64,000 bases of DNA from Bacteroidales bacterium (GTDB lineage Bacteria > Bacteroidota > Bacteroidia > Bacteroidales > Muribaculaceae), in assembly GCA_020859845.1 (NCBI GenBank), contig JAJBVL010000050.1, forward strand, positions 1-64,000. The letters run 5' to 3'. This document shows positions 29,386-39,618 of this stretch, in pieces. Below the pieces are notes generated by a model. It did no database searches. It had not been told where the DNA came from and saw nothing but the letters and a program-made list of their open reading frames with translations. The position numbers and the translations under genes are program-made. Numbering within the stretch: the stretch's first letter is position 1; each line of letters starts with the position of its first letter.

Positions 29386-30603
29386 TTAATGATGTGAGGC
29401 AAGTCGCGATGCTATCCAGCCGGTGATGTAGCCCACTACTATCACCAGAGCGAGGATAAGAGCCAGGTCGAGAAGATGCACCTGCACGGGATATACTGAG
29501 ATAGACAGCTGTGAGGGGTCGCCGTTGAGGCGTATGAATCCTCCCCACTGCTGGGCGAGGCATAATATTACCCCCAGCAGAAGGCCTGCCACGCCGCCGG
29601 TGACGGTGATAAGCCATCCCTCCCATGTGAAGATGGAGCCTATCATTGCGGGGGTGGCGCCCAGAGCGCGGAGGGTAGAGATGTCGTCGGCCTTCTCGAT
29701 AATGAGCATCGACATTGTCGACACTACGTTGAAAGCCGCTATCACCAGTATGAAAGCGAGCATCACGAAGGTGATCCACTTCTCGATACTTATCATCTTG
29801 AATGAGGCCTCTTGCTGTTGCCAGCGGTCGAGCAGCTGCCATTTAGCTGCCTCGGGGAGGGCGAGGATGGCTTTGCGCGCTTGGCTGAGGTCGACTCCTG
29901 GAGCCAGAGCGATGTCGATAGAAGATGCTTCGCTATTGGTGTAGCCCAGGAGATGGCGCGCTGTGGATAGAGGTATGATAATGCGGTCGGCGTCATATTC
30001 TGCTTGGTCGGTCTCATACACTCCGCCTACCAGTAGCGAGTCGGTCACAAAGGCGCTCATGAGGGCTGCAGGGTTGATGCGTCCCTGTCGGCGCGGGGCA
30101 TAGAGGCCCAGAGGCTTCACATAGCCAGGCCGCGCACCCAAGCGGATGGCCACACCCACGCTCAATGTGGCGCAGGGATAGTCGCCTTCGGCCTGTAAGT
30201 ATGACCCATCGATGAGGATGTCGGCGATGGAGGTGACGCGCTCATATCCCTCGGGCACTCCCTTTATCTCCACAGGCATCTGATACTCGCCATAGGTGGC
30301 CAGCGCATGCTGCTCTAGGGTAGGAAGTGCGTGGCCTATCTCGGGGAGTGTCTCAAGGGTGGTGGCCAACTCTTCGCCGTGGCTGAAGGTGGAGCCTGTG
30401 GCGGGAACAAGTTTTAGCTCAGGGTCGAGCATTGAGAGGCGAGCCTCTGCCAGATGAGAGAAACCGTTAAACACCGAGAGAACACACACGATAGCCAGCG
30501 TAGCTACAGCTACGCCTATTACGGCTACGCGCGAGATGATGTTGACGGCTTGATGGCTCTTGCGGGCAAAGAGATAGCGAAGAGCTATTCGCAGAGATGT
30601 CAT
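29386..30603 (-). CDS. LolC/E- or FtsX-like ABC permease
   Basis: RYLFARKSHQAVNIISRVAVIGVAVATLAIVCVLSVFNGF; C-terminal MSMLIIEKADDISTLRALGATPAMIGSIF. Confidence 0.85.
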   Translation of the reverse strand: MTSLRIALRYLFARKSHQAVNIISRVAVIGVAVATLAIVCVLSVFNGFSHLAEARLSMLDPELKLVPATGSTFSHGEELATTLETLPEIGHALPTLEQHALATYGEYQMPVEIKGVPEGYERVTSIADILIDGSYLQAEGDYPCATLSVGVAIRLGARPGYVKPLGLYAPRRQGRINPAALMSAFVTDSLLVGGVYETDQAEYDADRIIIPLSTARHLLGYTNSEASSIDIALAPGVDLSQARKAILALPEAAKWQLLDRWQQQEASFKMISIEKWITFVMLAFILVIAAFNVVSTMSMLIIEKADDISTLRALGATPAMIGSIFTWEGWLITVTGGVAGLLLGVILCLAQQWGGFIRLNGDPSQLSISVYPVQVHLLDLALILALVIVVGYITGWIASRLASHH

Positions 30604-31022
30604 TCAGCGGGGGCTTCGGGGGCTTCGGGAGCTTCGGGAGCTTCGGGAGTGGAGGTGTCGGAGCCTTTATCTTCTGAGGGCTTCTCGTCGGCCTTGAGGA
30701 GGCTGTCGATATGCTCTATGTAGTCGAGCGAGTCGTCGAGGAAGAACGACAGCTCAGGACACTTGCGGAGCTGGAAGCGCACCTTCTGCGCCAGCTCGTA
30801 GCGGACAGTCTTGGCGCTGCGCTTGATGTTCTCGAGCACTTCTTGAGCCTTTGACGAGGGAAATATCGAAAGGTAGGCCTTGGCTATGCTAAGGTCGGGC
30901 GACACGCGCACATTGCTCACCGAGACGATGGTGCCGTGGGTCTTGGCGGTCTGCTGACGAAATATTTCGCTGAGCTCCTTTTGAAGGAGACGTGAGATTT
31001 TGGCTTGACGGGTTGATTCCAT
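30600..31022 (-). CDS. rbfA: Ribosome-binding factor A
   Basis: MESTRQAKISRLLQKELSEIFRQQ...VRVSPDLSIAKAYLSIFPS; C-terminal PEAPEAPEAPEAPAE. Confidence 0.92.
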   Translation of the reverse strand: MESTRQAKISRLLQKELSEIFRQQTAKTHGTIVSVSNVRVSPDLSIAKAYLSIFPSSKAQEVLENIKRSAKTVRYELAQKVRFQLRKCPELSFFLDDSLDYIEHIDSLLKADEKPSEDKGSDTSTPEAPEAPEAPEAPAE

Positions 31023-31197
31023 AGTTGAAATTTGGTTGTGGGTTTGTCTATATAACGTATAGCCGGGTGCAAAGTTAAGCAAAAAATTTTAGAGAGGGCT
31101 TATAGGAGAAGTTTCGACCAATTGTTGTGGCACAAAAGGATAATTGGAGCAGAAAAAAGAAAAAAATGAGCATCGGAGCGAAAAAAGTTGGCGAAAA

Positions 31198-31230
31198 ATT
31201 TGCACAGTATCAAAAACCGTCTTAACTTTG
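31198..31230 (+). promoter_or_regulatory. Promoter for tRNA-Asp
   Basis: TTTG near 31198 and TAacTTTGC near 31222. Confidence 0.5.
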
Positions 31231-31325
31231 CACTCGCAAAACGGCAGTAACACCGTCAAGCACTCTTCCGAGCGACACCACCAAGCCAAGGCTTAGAGAA
31301 GCTCAAAAAAGGTAAGATAACAAAA

Positions 31326-31399
31326 GGTGTGGTAGTTCAGCTGGTTAGAATACCTGCCTGTCACGCAGGGGGTCGCGGGTTCGAGTCCCGTCCATACCG
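31326..31399 (+). tRNA. tRNA-Asp (anticodon GTC)
   Basis: Cloverleaf: GGTGTGG/CCATACC acceptor, CCTGC-CTGTCAC-GCAGG anticodon arm, GCGGG-TTCGAGT-CCCGT T arm; CCA not encoded. Confidence 0.95.
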
Positions 31400-31413
31400 C
31401 AGAGGAGAGAGGA

Positions 31414-31461
31414 GAATGAGTAATTGTTAAGCTTCGGCTTACGTTACTCATTCTTTTTTTT
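31414..31461 (+). terminator. Intrinsic terminator after tRNA-Asp
   Basis: GAATGAGTAA...TTACTCATTC outer stem, nested TAAGC-TTCG-GCTTA, followed by T8. Confidence 0.9.
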
Positions 31462-31508
31462 AGAGGGATAGAGGGATAGAGAGATAGAGAGATAGAGGGA
31501 TAGAGATA
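31462..31508. repeat. 8-nt tandem repeat (AGAGRGAT, about 5.75 units)
   Basis: agagggatagagggatagagagatagagagatagagggatagagat. Confidence 0.9.
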
Positions 31509-31584
31509 AAAATGGGGGCCTATCTCACGACAGACCCCCATCTCAATGAAAAAAAAGAAATTTTATCTTTCCTATTTATTTCCT

Positions 31585-32628
31585 TTAGTTATTTTCTGGA
31601 CGCAGTTGGCGCACGGTGACAGCCGTCTGCCACATCTCGCTCTCGCGTAGGTCCTTGAGCTCTTTCTCAAGCTTCTCGCGATAGTCGGGCTTGGAGTTGC
31701 TGTCAATAGAGATCTGAGCCTCGTTGCCGCTCTTCACGCTCTCATACAGGCGCTGCACTACTGGCTTGATGGCGTCGTGGAACGGGCCCATCCAGTCAAG
31801 AGCGCCGCGCTGAGCCGTAGTAGAGCAGTTGGCATACATCCAGTCCATACCCTTTTGGGCAAAGAGGGGCATCAGCGACTGTGTGAGCTCTTCTACAGTC
31901 TCGTTGAAAGCCTCGGAGGGCGAGTGGCCATTCTCGCGAAGCACTTCGTATTGGGCGAGCAGGAGACCCTGGATGGCGCCCATGAGCGAACCGCGTTCGC
32001 CGGTGAGGTCGCTTGTAGCTTCACGCACGAAAGTGGTCTCGAAGAGGTAGCCTGAGCCGATGCCGATACCAAGTGCTATGGTGCGGTCAAAAGCGCGGCC
32101 TGTGGCGTCTTGATAGATGGCGTAGCTGGAGTTAAGGCCGCGGCCTTCCAAGAACATGGTGCGGAGCGATGTGCCAGAGCCCTTAGGAGCCACCATGATA
32201 ACGTCGATGCCTTCGGGGGGCACCACGCCAGTGCGGTCGTTCCAAGTGATAGCGAAACCATGAGAGAAATAGAGGGCCTTGCCAGGGGTGAGATATTGCT
32301 TGATGCGAGGCCATACCGACATCACGGCAGCGTCGCTGAGGAGGCACATTATGATAGTAGCGCGCTCGCAAGCCTCTTCGATGCCGAAGAGGGTCTCGCC
32401 GGGTACCCACCCGTCGGCTACAGCCTTGTCGAAAGTCTTGCCAGGACGCTGGCCCACGATCACGTTGAAACCATTGTCGCGGAGGTTCATGCTTTGGCCA
32501 GGGCCTTGCACACCGTAGCCAATCACAGCTATAGTCTCGTCTTTGAGTATTTCACGAGCCTTTTCAAGAGGGAATTCTTCGCGGGTGATGACGTTTTCTT
32601 CAACACCGCCAAAATTAAGTTTTGCCAT
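31585..32628 (-). CDS. ilvC: Ketol-acid reductoisomerase
   Basis: VIGYGVQGPGQSMNLRDNGFNVIVGQRPG; VAPKGSGTSLRTMF. Confidence 0.95.
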   Translation of the reverse strand: MAKLNFGGVEENVITREEFPLEKAREILKDETIAVIGYGVQGPGQSMNLRDNGFNVIVGQRPGKTFDKAVADGWVPGETLFGIEEACERATIIMCLLSDAAVMSVWPRIKQYLTPGKALYFSHGFAITWNDRTGVVPPEGIDVIMVAPKGSGTSLRTMFLEGRGLNSSYAIYQDATGRAFDRTIALGIGIGSGYLFETTFVREATSDLTGERGSLMGAIQGLLLAQYEVLRENGHSPSEAFNETVEELTQSLMPLFAQKGMDWMYANCSTTAQRGALDWMGPFHDAIKPVVQRLYESVKSGNEAQISIDSNSKPDYREKLEKELKDLRESEMWQTAVTVRQLRPENN

Positions 32629-32731
32629 TGTTGTTGTTGAGGGTTATTTGGGTTTTTTTGTTCTTTTCTTTTAAGCCTTTCGTCCTTTCGTCCTTTCTTC
32701 TTTTCTTCGCCAAAGGGGTAAAGTGGGGGGA

Positions 32732-33283
32732 TTAGGAGAGGGAGCGCTGGCGCTCTTCTTGCTGACGCAGGTAGAGGTCTACGTGCTCCATGGGGCTCTT
32801 AGTTACAGCCACTCGGCCAGTGCGAACAAACTGTCGGATGTCATACTTTTTAAGCTCCTCAAAGAGGGCTTCGGTCTCGTCGCTATGGCCAGTCTTTTCT
32901 ATCACCGTATACTCTGGCGTGAGCTCGAGAATGCGGGCGTTGTGGCGGCGGATTATTTCTTCGAGGTGTTGCTCGTGGAGCAGGCGTTCGGTAGGCACTT
33001 TGTAGAGGGCCACTTCTTGATATACGATGTCGTCGTCGGTGTAGAGGAATGCTCGTATCACGTCGATTCGCTTCTCTATCTGCTTTATCACCTTTTCCAT
33101 CGTGGGGCGATCGCTATAGCAGGTAAGCGTCATCTTATGCACCCCGGGGATGGAACACCGGCTTGCCGTCACGCTCTCAAGGTTGAGACCGCGCCGAGTG
33201 AAGATGATTGACAATTGATTGAGCAGACCTACATGGTTCTCGGCAAAGACTGCTATTGTGTAAAGCGTATCAGTGGGATTCAT
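32732..33283 (-). CDS. ilvN: Acetolactate synthase small subunit
   Basis: ACT domain: TIAVFAENHVGLLNQLSIIFTRRGLNLESVTAS. Confidence 0.92.
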   Translation of the reverse strand: MNPTDTLYTIAVFAENHVGLLNQLSIIFTRRGLNLESVTASRCSIPGVHKMTLTCYSDRPTMEKVIKQIEKRIDVIRAFLYTDDDIVYQEVALYKVPTERLLHEQHLEEIIRRHNARILELTPEYTVIEKTGHSDETEALFEELKKYDIRQFVRTGRVAVTKSPMEHVDLYLRQQEERQRSLS

Positions 33284-33317
33284 AATGACAGTGGGTGGGA
33301 TGGGTGAGAGGGGGAGA

Positions 33318-35042
33318 TTAGTCGAGAGGATAAATCTCGGTGTTGTTGAGCATCACATAGTCGACGGGCTTGCCTACAGGCGTCATGGGGAACACCATAT
33401 CAGCTTCGTCAACGCGGACATTGAGCAGGTAGCTTCCATCGTGGAGCATCATGCGCTCAATGGCATCGCTGAGCTGCTCACGACATTCCACCGTCTCGCC
33501 CGGTATCCCGTAGGCCTTGGCAATCTCCACAAAGTCGGGGTTGAGCATCGGGGTCTGGCTCAGGCGCTCATGGAAAAACATCATTTGCCATTGGCGCACA
33601 TTGCCCAGGAAGTCGTTGTTGAGCACGATGATTTTCACCGCTGTGCCATACTGCATTATGGTGCCAAGCTCTTGTAGGGTCATTTGTATGCCACCATCGC
33701 CGGTGAAGAAGCACACTGTGCGCTCTGGGGCCCCCATTTTTGCTCCTATAGCAGCGGGGAGGCCAAAGCCCATGGTGCCAAGACCACCCGAGGTGATGAT
33801 GGAGCGCGGATGGGTGTAGCGGAAGTAGCGCGCCGAGAGCATTTGATTCTGGCCTACATCGGTGACAAGCACGGCATTGGGACCCGCAGCTCTCGACACC
33901 CAGTAGGCCACTTCGCCCATGCAGCAACGGCCGTGAGGGTCGGTGCGAAACACAGCGTCGGCCATTACCTTCTCGCGCTCCACGGCTTCGGGGATGTTGA
34001 AGGTCTCAAGCCAATCGGTGTGCTTGGCTTCGCGCACCAATGGCAGCAGTCGGCTCAACACTTCGCGAGCATCGCCGTGGATAGAGGCGTAGACGGGGAC
34101 ATTCTTGTTGAATTCGGCAGCGTCGATGTCGATATGCACTATCTTGGCCTGCTTGGCATAGCTGTCAATAGTGCCGGTCACACGGTCGTCAAATCGCATG
34201 CCTATGGCTATCAAGAGGTCGGCGCGATTAGTGTTGATGTTGGGTCCAATATTGCCATGCATGCCCACCATCCCTTTGAATAGACGGTGATCGCTGGGCA
34301 TAGTAGAGAGGCCCAGCAGAGTGGCTGCTACTGGAATATCGGCCTTGGTGGCCAGGGATTCAAGTTCGTTTTCGGCGCCAGCAATCATCACACCATGACC
34401 TGCGATAATCATGGGGCGTTCGGCCGAGTTGATAAGGTCGGCCACACGTCGGAGATCGCCATCGGGCACCTCGGGATACGGCACGTAGGAGCGTATGAAG
34501 TTGCACCGCTTGTAGCCGTCCCACTCCATCAGTCCCGTCTGTGCGTCCTTGGTGAAGTCGAGCACCACGGGGCCTGGACGTCCAGTGTTGGCTATATAAA
34601 AAGCACGGCTGACGGCCCACGGCACATCCTCGGCACGGCGTATCTGGTAGGCCCATTTGGTGATAGGCTGTGTGATGCCTACCACGTCGGTCTCTTGAAA
34701 GGCGTCAGTGCCCAGTAGCCCCGAGCTCACCTGCCCAGTGATGACTACCAGTGGGGTGCTGTCGAGCATTGCATCGCTCAAGCCTGTCATGACATTGGTA
34801 GCAGCTGGCCCGGAGGTGACCAACACTACTCCAGTCCTCTGCGACACACGCGCATATCCCTGAGCGGCATGAATGGCGCCCTGCTCGTGGCGCGTTAGGA
34901 TATGAGTGATGCGGTCGGTAAAGTCGTAGAGAGTGTCGTAGACGGGTATGATGGCGCCGCCAGGATAGCCAAAGATGCGGTCAACGCCTTCAGCTATAAG
35001 GCCGCGCAACAGAGCTTCTGAACCTTTGATTTTTTCTGACAT
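33318..35042 (-). CDS. ilvB: Acetolactate synthase large subunit
   Basis: IFGYPGGAIIPVYDTLYDF, HEQGAIHAAQGYAR, TPP motif FTGDGGIQMTLQELGT. Confidence 0.95.
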   Translation of the reverse strand: MSEKIKGSEALLRGLIAEGVDRIFGYPGGAIIPVYDTLYDFTDRITHILTRHEQGAIHAAQGYARVSQRTGVVLVTSGPAATNVMTGLSDAMLDSTPLVVITGQVSSGLLGTDAFQETDVVGITQPITKWAYQIRRAEDVPWAVSRAFYIANTGRPGPVVLDFTKDAQTGLMEWDGYKRCNFIRSYVPYPEVPDGDLRRVADLINSAERPMIIAGHGVMIAGAENELESLATKADIPVAATLLGLSTMPSDHRLFKGMVGMHGNIGPNINTNRADLLIAIGMRFDDRVTGTIDSYAKQAKIVHIDIDAAEFNKNVPVYASIHGDAREVLSRLLPLVREAKHTDWLETFNIPEAVEREKVMADAVFRTDPHGRCCMGEVAYWVSRAAGPNAVLVTDVGQNQMLSARYFRYTHPRSIITSGGLGTMGFGLPAAIGAKMGAPERTVCFFTGDGGIQMTLQELGTIMQYGTAVKIIVLNNDFLGNVRQWQMMFFHERLSQTPMLNPDFVEIAKAYGIPGETVECREQLSDAIERMMLHDGSYLLNVRVDEADMVFPMTPVGKPVDYVMLNNTEIYPLD

Positions 35043-35142
35043 TTAAAATATCTTGACGTTATCTTCTTATTCTTTTTTATTCTTTTAGGGGCTCCAAAGG
35101 GCCAAAGGACCAAGGGGGTAAAGGGACAACGGGCCAAGGCCA

Positions 35143-36966
35143 TTAAAGGCGCACGCCGCCCTTGTCGGCCGAGGTGACCATCGAAGCATAGGCGCGGAGA
35201 GCCTTCGACACCTGGCGATCGCGGCCAGCGGGGGTGAAGGCCTCATTCCCTCGGCTCAGCTCCTCCTCTCGGCGCTTCTCCAGCTCCTCGTCGGTGAGCT
35301 CCACTCGGATAGAGCGAGCAGGGATGTCGATAGTGATAATATCGCCATCGCGCACCAGCCCTATAGCTCCTCCAGCAGCTGCCTCGGGCGAGATGTGGCC
35401 TATTGAAAGGCCAGAAGTGCCTCCTGAGAATCGTCCATCAGTGATGAGCGCACACTCTTTGCCCAGGTGCTTGCTCTTGATGTAGCTCGTGGGGTAGAGC
35501 ATTTCTTGCATGCCAGGACCTCCCTTGGGGCCTTCGTAAGTGATGACCACTACATCCCCGCTCTTCACCTTGTCGTGGAGGATGCCATCCACGGCTTCCT
35601 CTTGTGAGCGAAACACCTTTGCCGGACCGCTAAAGCGCCAGATGCTTTCATCCACGCCAGCAGTCTTCACCACACATCCATCGACAGCGATGTTGCCATG
35701 GAGCACAGCCAGACCCCCATCCTTGACATAGGCATGCTCCACGTCGCGTATGCAGCCATGGGCGCGGTCTTTGTCGAGAGAGCCATAGAAGGCCATCTGC
35801 GAACCCAGCTCGGTGGTGCGCTTTTCGCCTGGCGCTGAGCGCCATAGCTCGTCGGCGTCGTCGGTATAGTCCTTGCCGCCGATGGCAAAGTGGTCAATGG
35901 CCTCTTGGAGGGTCATGCCGTCGACACGCTTCACCGAAGTGTCCACGAGGCCAGCGTTGGCTAGCTCCTTCATGATGGAGAGGATGCCACCCGCGCGGTT
36001 CACGTCTTGTATATGGTAATGGGAATTGGGAGCCACCTTGCAGAGCACGGGAGTATGGCGCGAGAGGGCATCGATGTCGTCCATTGTGAAATTTGCTTCT
36101 GCCTCATGAGCCACTGCCAGCAAGTGGAGCACCGTGTTGGTGCTTCCTCCCATGGCTATGTCGAGGGTCATGGCGTTGAGCATGGCCTGACGCGTGGCGA
36201 TATTGCGAGGCAATACGCTCTCATCGCCATCGCGGTAATAAGCCCAGGTGTTGGCTACTATCTGGCGGGCCGCTTCCTGGAAGAGCTTGCGGCGATTGAT
36301 ATGAGTGGCGAGGATGGTGCCATTGCCAGGGAGCGCCAAGCCAATGGCTTCGTTGAGCGAATTCATGGAGTTGGCCGTAAACATACCCGAGCACGACCCG
36401 CAGGTGGGACAGCCGAGACGCTCCAGCTGGGTGACAGTGGCGTCGTCAACGCTCTCGTCGGCCGAGTCGATCATGATGTCGATGAGGTCGAGGGCACGGT
36501 CGCCCAGTCGGCCCGCTTCCATAGGGCCTCCACTGACAAATATCGTAGGTATATTAAGACGCATGGCAGCCATGAGCATGCCAGGAGTCACTTTGTCGCA
36601 GTTGGAGATACACACCATTGCGTCGGCCTTGTGGGCGTTGACCATATACTCTACGCTGTCGGCAATAAGGTCGCGCGAGGGGAGAGAGTAGAGCATACCA
36701 TCATGACCCATAGCTATACCATCGTCGATAGCTATGGTGTTGAACTCGGCAGCAAAACACCCCTCCTTCTCAATCTCTTCTTTTACCAACTGGCCAATCT
36801 CGTGGAGATGAGTGTGGCCGGGGACAAACTGCGTGAAGGAATTGACCACCGCGATGATGGGCCGTCCTATTTGTTCTTCTTTCATGCCGTTTGCTCGCCA
36901 CAGAGCACGAGCGCCAGCCATTCGACGCCCTTGTGTGCTGGCGTCGCTGCGTAGCCTATGTGTCAT
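35143..36966 (-). CDS. ilvD: Dihydroxy-acid dehydratase
   Basis: [52 protein letters not shown]; start MTHRLRSD at 36966. Confidence 0.95.
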   Translation of the reverse strand: MTHRLRSDASTQGRRMAGARALWRANGMKEEQIGRPIIAVVNSFTQFVPGHTHLHEIGQLVKEEIEKEGCFAAEFNTIAIDDGIAMGHDGMLYSLPSRDLIADSVEYMVNAHKADAMVCISNCDKVTPGMLMAAMRLNIPTIFVSGGPMEAGRLGDRALDLIDIMIDSADESVDDATVTQLERLGCPTCGSCSGMFTANSMNSLNEAIGLALPGNGTILATHINRRKLFQEAARQIVANTWAYYRDGDESVLPRNIATRQAMLNAMTLDIAMGGSTNTVLHLLAVAHEAEANFTMDDIDALSRHTPVLCKVAPNSHYHIQDVNRAGGILSIMKELANAGLVDTSVKRVDGMTLQEAIDHFAIGGKDYTDDADELWRSAPGEKRTTELGSQMAFYGSLDKDRAHGCIRDVEHAYVKDGGLAVLHGNIAVDGCVVKTAGVDESIWRFSGPAKVFRSQEEAVDGILHDKVKSGDVVVITYEGPKGGPGMQEMLYPTSYIKSKHLGKECALITDGRFSGGTSGLSIGHISPEAAAGGAIGLVRDGDIITIDIPARSIRVELTDEELEKRREEELSRGNEAFTPAGRDRQVSKALRAYASMVTSADKGGVRL

Positions 36967-37072
36967 TTTTCTTTCTTTACGTGAAATTTTGTGCAAAATT
37001 ATCATCTTCTCTCCTAATAACCAAATAAAATGTTTAATTTTGCTTTTCGGTAACAACCCTACTAATAATTTC

Positions 37073-38806
37073 ATGAAAAAACTCGTTTCAACTCTTGCTA
37101 TAGGGCTCACGACATTAAGCTCTGTGGCAGCGCAGGCCTGGGAAGAGCCGCGCGACACCACCGTTTGGAACTCGGCCGACTGGACTCTCGTAGCCCAACA
37201 GCCTCTGACGATGAGCTGGACCACCAGCGATATCCACCACCGACAGTTTAAAGCACCCGTCGACGTAGCCCTCGCTGCCGACACCGTCGTCACCGCTTGG
37301 CGTGGTGAGCGCCTGGGGGTAGAGGCTCTTGTAGTGGCTACTCAAGCCACCCCCGAGCTAAGCGTGCGTCTTGCCCCGTGGCACACTCCTGCTGGGGCTG
37401 CAGCGCCTGAGGCCAATGCAGCCTTTATGCGCTATGTCATCACCAACACCTTCCGCGCCTGCGGAGAGCCTCCCGAGGGACTACCCACCTATACAGTGCC
37501 CGACCTCATCGACCTTCCCGAGGCTTCGGCCCAGCTGGAGGCTCAGTCGGTGCGCCCTATATGGGTGACGGTGGAGGTGAGTCGCGAAGCACCAGCCGGA
37601 GCCTATACCACGGCGCTTGAGCTGGTGGAGCAGGGGAGTGGGAAGGTTGTGGCTTCGCTACCCTTGCGCGTCAACGTCCTCGAGCGTCAACTGCCAGCGC
37701 CAGCCGACTATGCTTTCTATCTCGACCTATGGCAACAGCCCTATGCCATCTCGCGCTTTGAGGGCGTGGAGCGTTGGAGTCCAGAGCATATCGAGGCTCT
37801 TCGCCCCTATATGGAGATGCTGGCTCGCGCTGGACAGAAGACCATCACGGCCATCCTATTCTATGAGCCTTGGGGTGTGCAGAGCAACGATAAGTTCTCG
37901 CCAATGGTGGAGACTATCCTTGGCAAGGATGGCCAATGGCGCTACGACTATACTATCCTTGACCGCTACATAGAGCTATGCGACGAGTATGGCATCAGCG
38001 ATGCCATCGAGTGTTTCTCAATGGTGCCCTGGGATATGACCTTCAGATATCTTAATGAAGCCACTGGAGAGTATGAGAATCTTAAGACCACTACTACCAC
38101 TCAAGAGTATGCCGACCTATGGACATCTTTCCTCAAGAGCCTCGCAGCTCATATGCAGGAGCGTGGATGGCTCGACCGCACGATGATAGCCATGGACGAG
38201 CGTGGTCTCTCCGACATGCTCAACGCCTACGATATCGCCCAGAAGGCTGTCCCGGGCCTCAAGATGTCGCTTGCAGGCAATTATCATCCTGAGCTGATCG
38301 ACGACCTGCAGCTCTACACCCTAATGATTGAGGATTTCTTCCCTGCCGACGTGTTGCAGCGTCGCAAGGATGCTGGCCAAGTGTCGCTGATGTACACCTG
38401 CTGTGCTTCGCCTGCTCCCAATCAGTTTAGCAACAGCGAGCCAGCCGACAACGCTTACCTCCCTATCTACGCCACTGCCACAGGCTTTGACGGATATCTC
38501 CACTGGTCGTTCTCCAACTGGACCGATGAGCCATTGACCGACACTCGCTTCAAGCTCTTCGCCCCTGGCGACACGTATTTCATCTATCCCGGCGGCCGTT
38601 CATCGATACGCTATGAACGTATGGTGGAAGGCATACAGCTAAGCGAGAAGCTGCGCATCCTCGAGGCTGAGGCTTTGGCTGCTGGCGATCTGCAGGCCTA
38701 TGCAGCTCTGCAACAGGCCATGCTCCCCCTGCGCACCGGAGCCATGACCAAGGCCATCCCCACAAGCCAGATTGTGACTGCTCTCCAGCGCTATGCCAAC
38801 CAGTAA
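37073..38806 (+). CDS. Secreted DUF4091-type protein, glycoside-hydrolase-like
   Basis: Signal peptide [73 protein letters not shown]. Confidence 0.75.
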   Translation: MKKLVSTLAIGLTTLSSVAAQAWEEPRDTTVWNSADWTLVAQQPLTMSWTTSDIHHRQFKAPVDVALAADTVVTAWRGERLGVEALVVATQATPELSVRLAPWHTPAGAAAPEANAAFMRYVITNTFRACGEPPEGLPTYTVPDLIDLPEASAQLEAQSVRPIWVTVEVSREAPAGAYTTALELVEQGSGKVVASLPLRVNVLERQLPAPADYAFYLDLWQQPYAISRFEGVERWSPEHIEALRPYMEMLARAGQKTITAILFYEPWGVQSNDKFSPMVETILGKDGQWRYDYTILDRYIELCDEYGISDAIECFSMVPWDMTFRYLNEATGEYENLKTTTTTQEYADLWTSFLKSLAAHMQERGWLDRTMIAMDERGLSDMLNAYDIAQKAVPGLKMSLAGNYHPELIDDLQLYTLMIEDFFPADVLQRRKDAGQVSLMYTCCASPAPNQFSNSEPADNAYLPIYATATGFDGYLHWSFSNWTDEPLTDTRFKLFAPGDTYFIYPGGRSSIRYERMVEGIQLSEKLRILEAEALAAGDLQAYAALQQAMLPLRTGAMTKAIPTSQIVTALQRYANQ

Positions 38807-38839
38807 GGCAAATCCATCGCTTGCGAGAACCTATCAATA

Positions 38840-39481
38840 TTAATCGCTTGAGGCCATCCGTTGGGTGGCCTCATTGCTTTTAGGAGCCAGGAGGGGCGAG
38901 AGGGCTGAGGAGCCGAGGATATAGGCTGTGCCTCCGAGAAAGTTGCCAATAGCCGTGGCTACCCACCCGAGGAAGGCATCTACCGACACCACGGGCCAAG
39001 CTGCAAGGTAGTAAAACCCATCGGCGATGGAGTGGGTAAACCCTCCGAGGATAAAAGCGGGGATGCCTATCAGAAGTGCCCACGGCGAACGGCTCCACAT
39101 GGTGACGGCAAGCGTCATAATCCAGCCGCAGCCAATGCCGTTGACAAGGCACCGCCAGAAGCCAGCCTCTCCGCGAGCCATCACTATACGACTACACCCC
39201 TCGGCCACAGCAGGGTCGGGGTTGAAGAGCAGGGCCGCTATAAGACACCCCACAAGGTTGCCCAGCAAGACACCACCAAGCTCCGGGAGGTCGGCCCATT
39301 GACGAGTACGCCAGATGCGACCCGTGTAGAGCTTAAACTGGAAGTGGACTACAGAGAGAAGCCCCACACTGAAGAGGCATGCTCCAACGGGTCCACCCAC
39401 TCTGAGATATACCACAGCGCCCAGCGAGATGGCCACGCCGGCCATTACCGGGCTTAGAAGATTGCGCAATGATTGGTTCAT
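38840..39481 (-). CDS. Formate/nitrite transporter-family membrane protein
   Basis: Six-TM pattern; LLGNLVGCLIAALL, NGIGCGWIMTLAVTMW, FTHSIADGFYY, NFLGGTAYI. Confidence 0.82.
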   Translation of the reverse strand: MNQSLRNLLSPVMAGVAISLGAVVYLRVGGPVGACLFSVGLLSVVHFQFKLYTGRIWRTRQWADLPELGGVLLGNLVGCLIAALLFNPDPAVAEGCSRIVMARGEAGFWRCLVNGIGCGWIMTLAVTMWSRSPWALLIGIPAFILGGFTHSIADGFYYLAAWPVVSVDAFLGWVATAIGNFLGGTAYILGSSALSPLLAPKSNEATQRMASSD

Positions 39482-39512
39482 AGCGCAAAAGTAATAAAAA
39501 TATTATAAAAAT

Positions 39513-39547
39513 AAGCGGTCTGCTGTCGTTGATGGGAGCAGACCGCT
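39513..39547 (-). terminator. Hairpin between the DUF2156-like gene region and the FNT gene
   Basis: AGCGGTCTGCT...AGCAGACCGCT, perfect 11-bp stem with T-rich sequence on the minus-strand 3' side. Confidence 0.6.
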
Positions 39548-39618
39548 ATATCCACTGTTCTCTCTTAAGGGGAAAAACTATGTAGGTAAGTGATGTAATG
39601 CCAAGGGGGGGGAGATGG

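Noticed and set aside
36007-36954. 315-aa plus-strand ORF opposite ilvD
   Set aside because: Antisense to ilvD; no domain signature.
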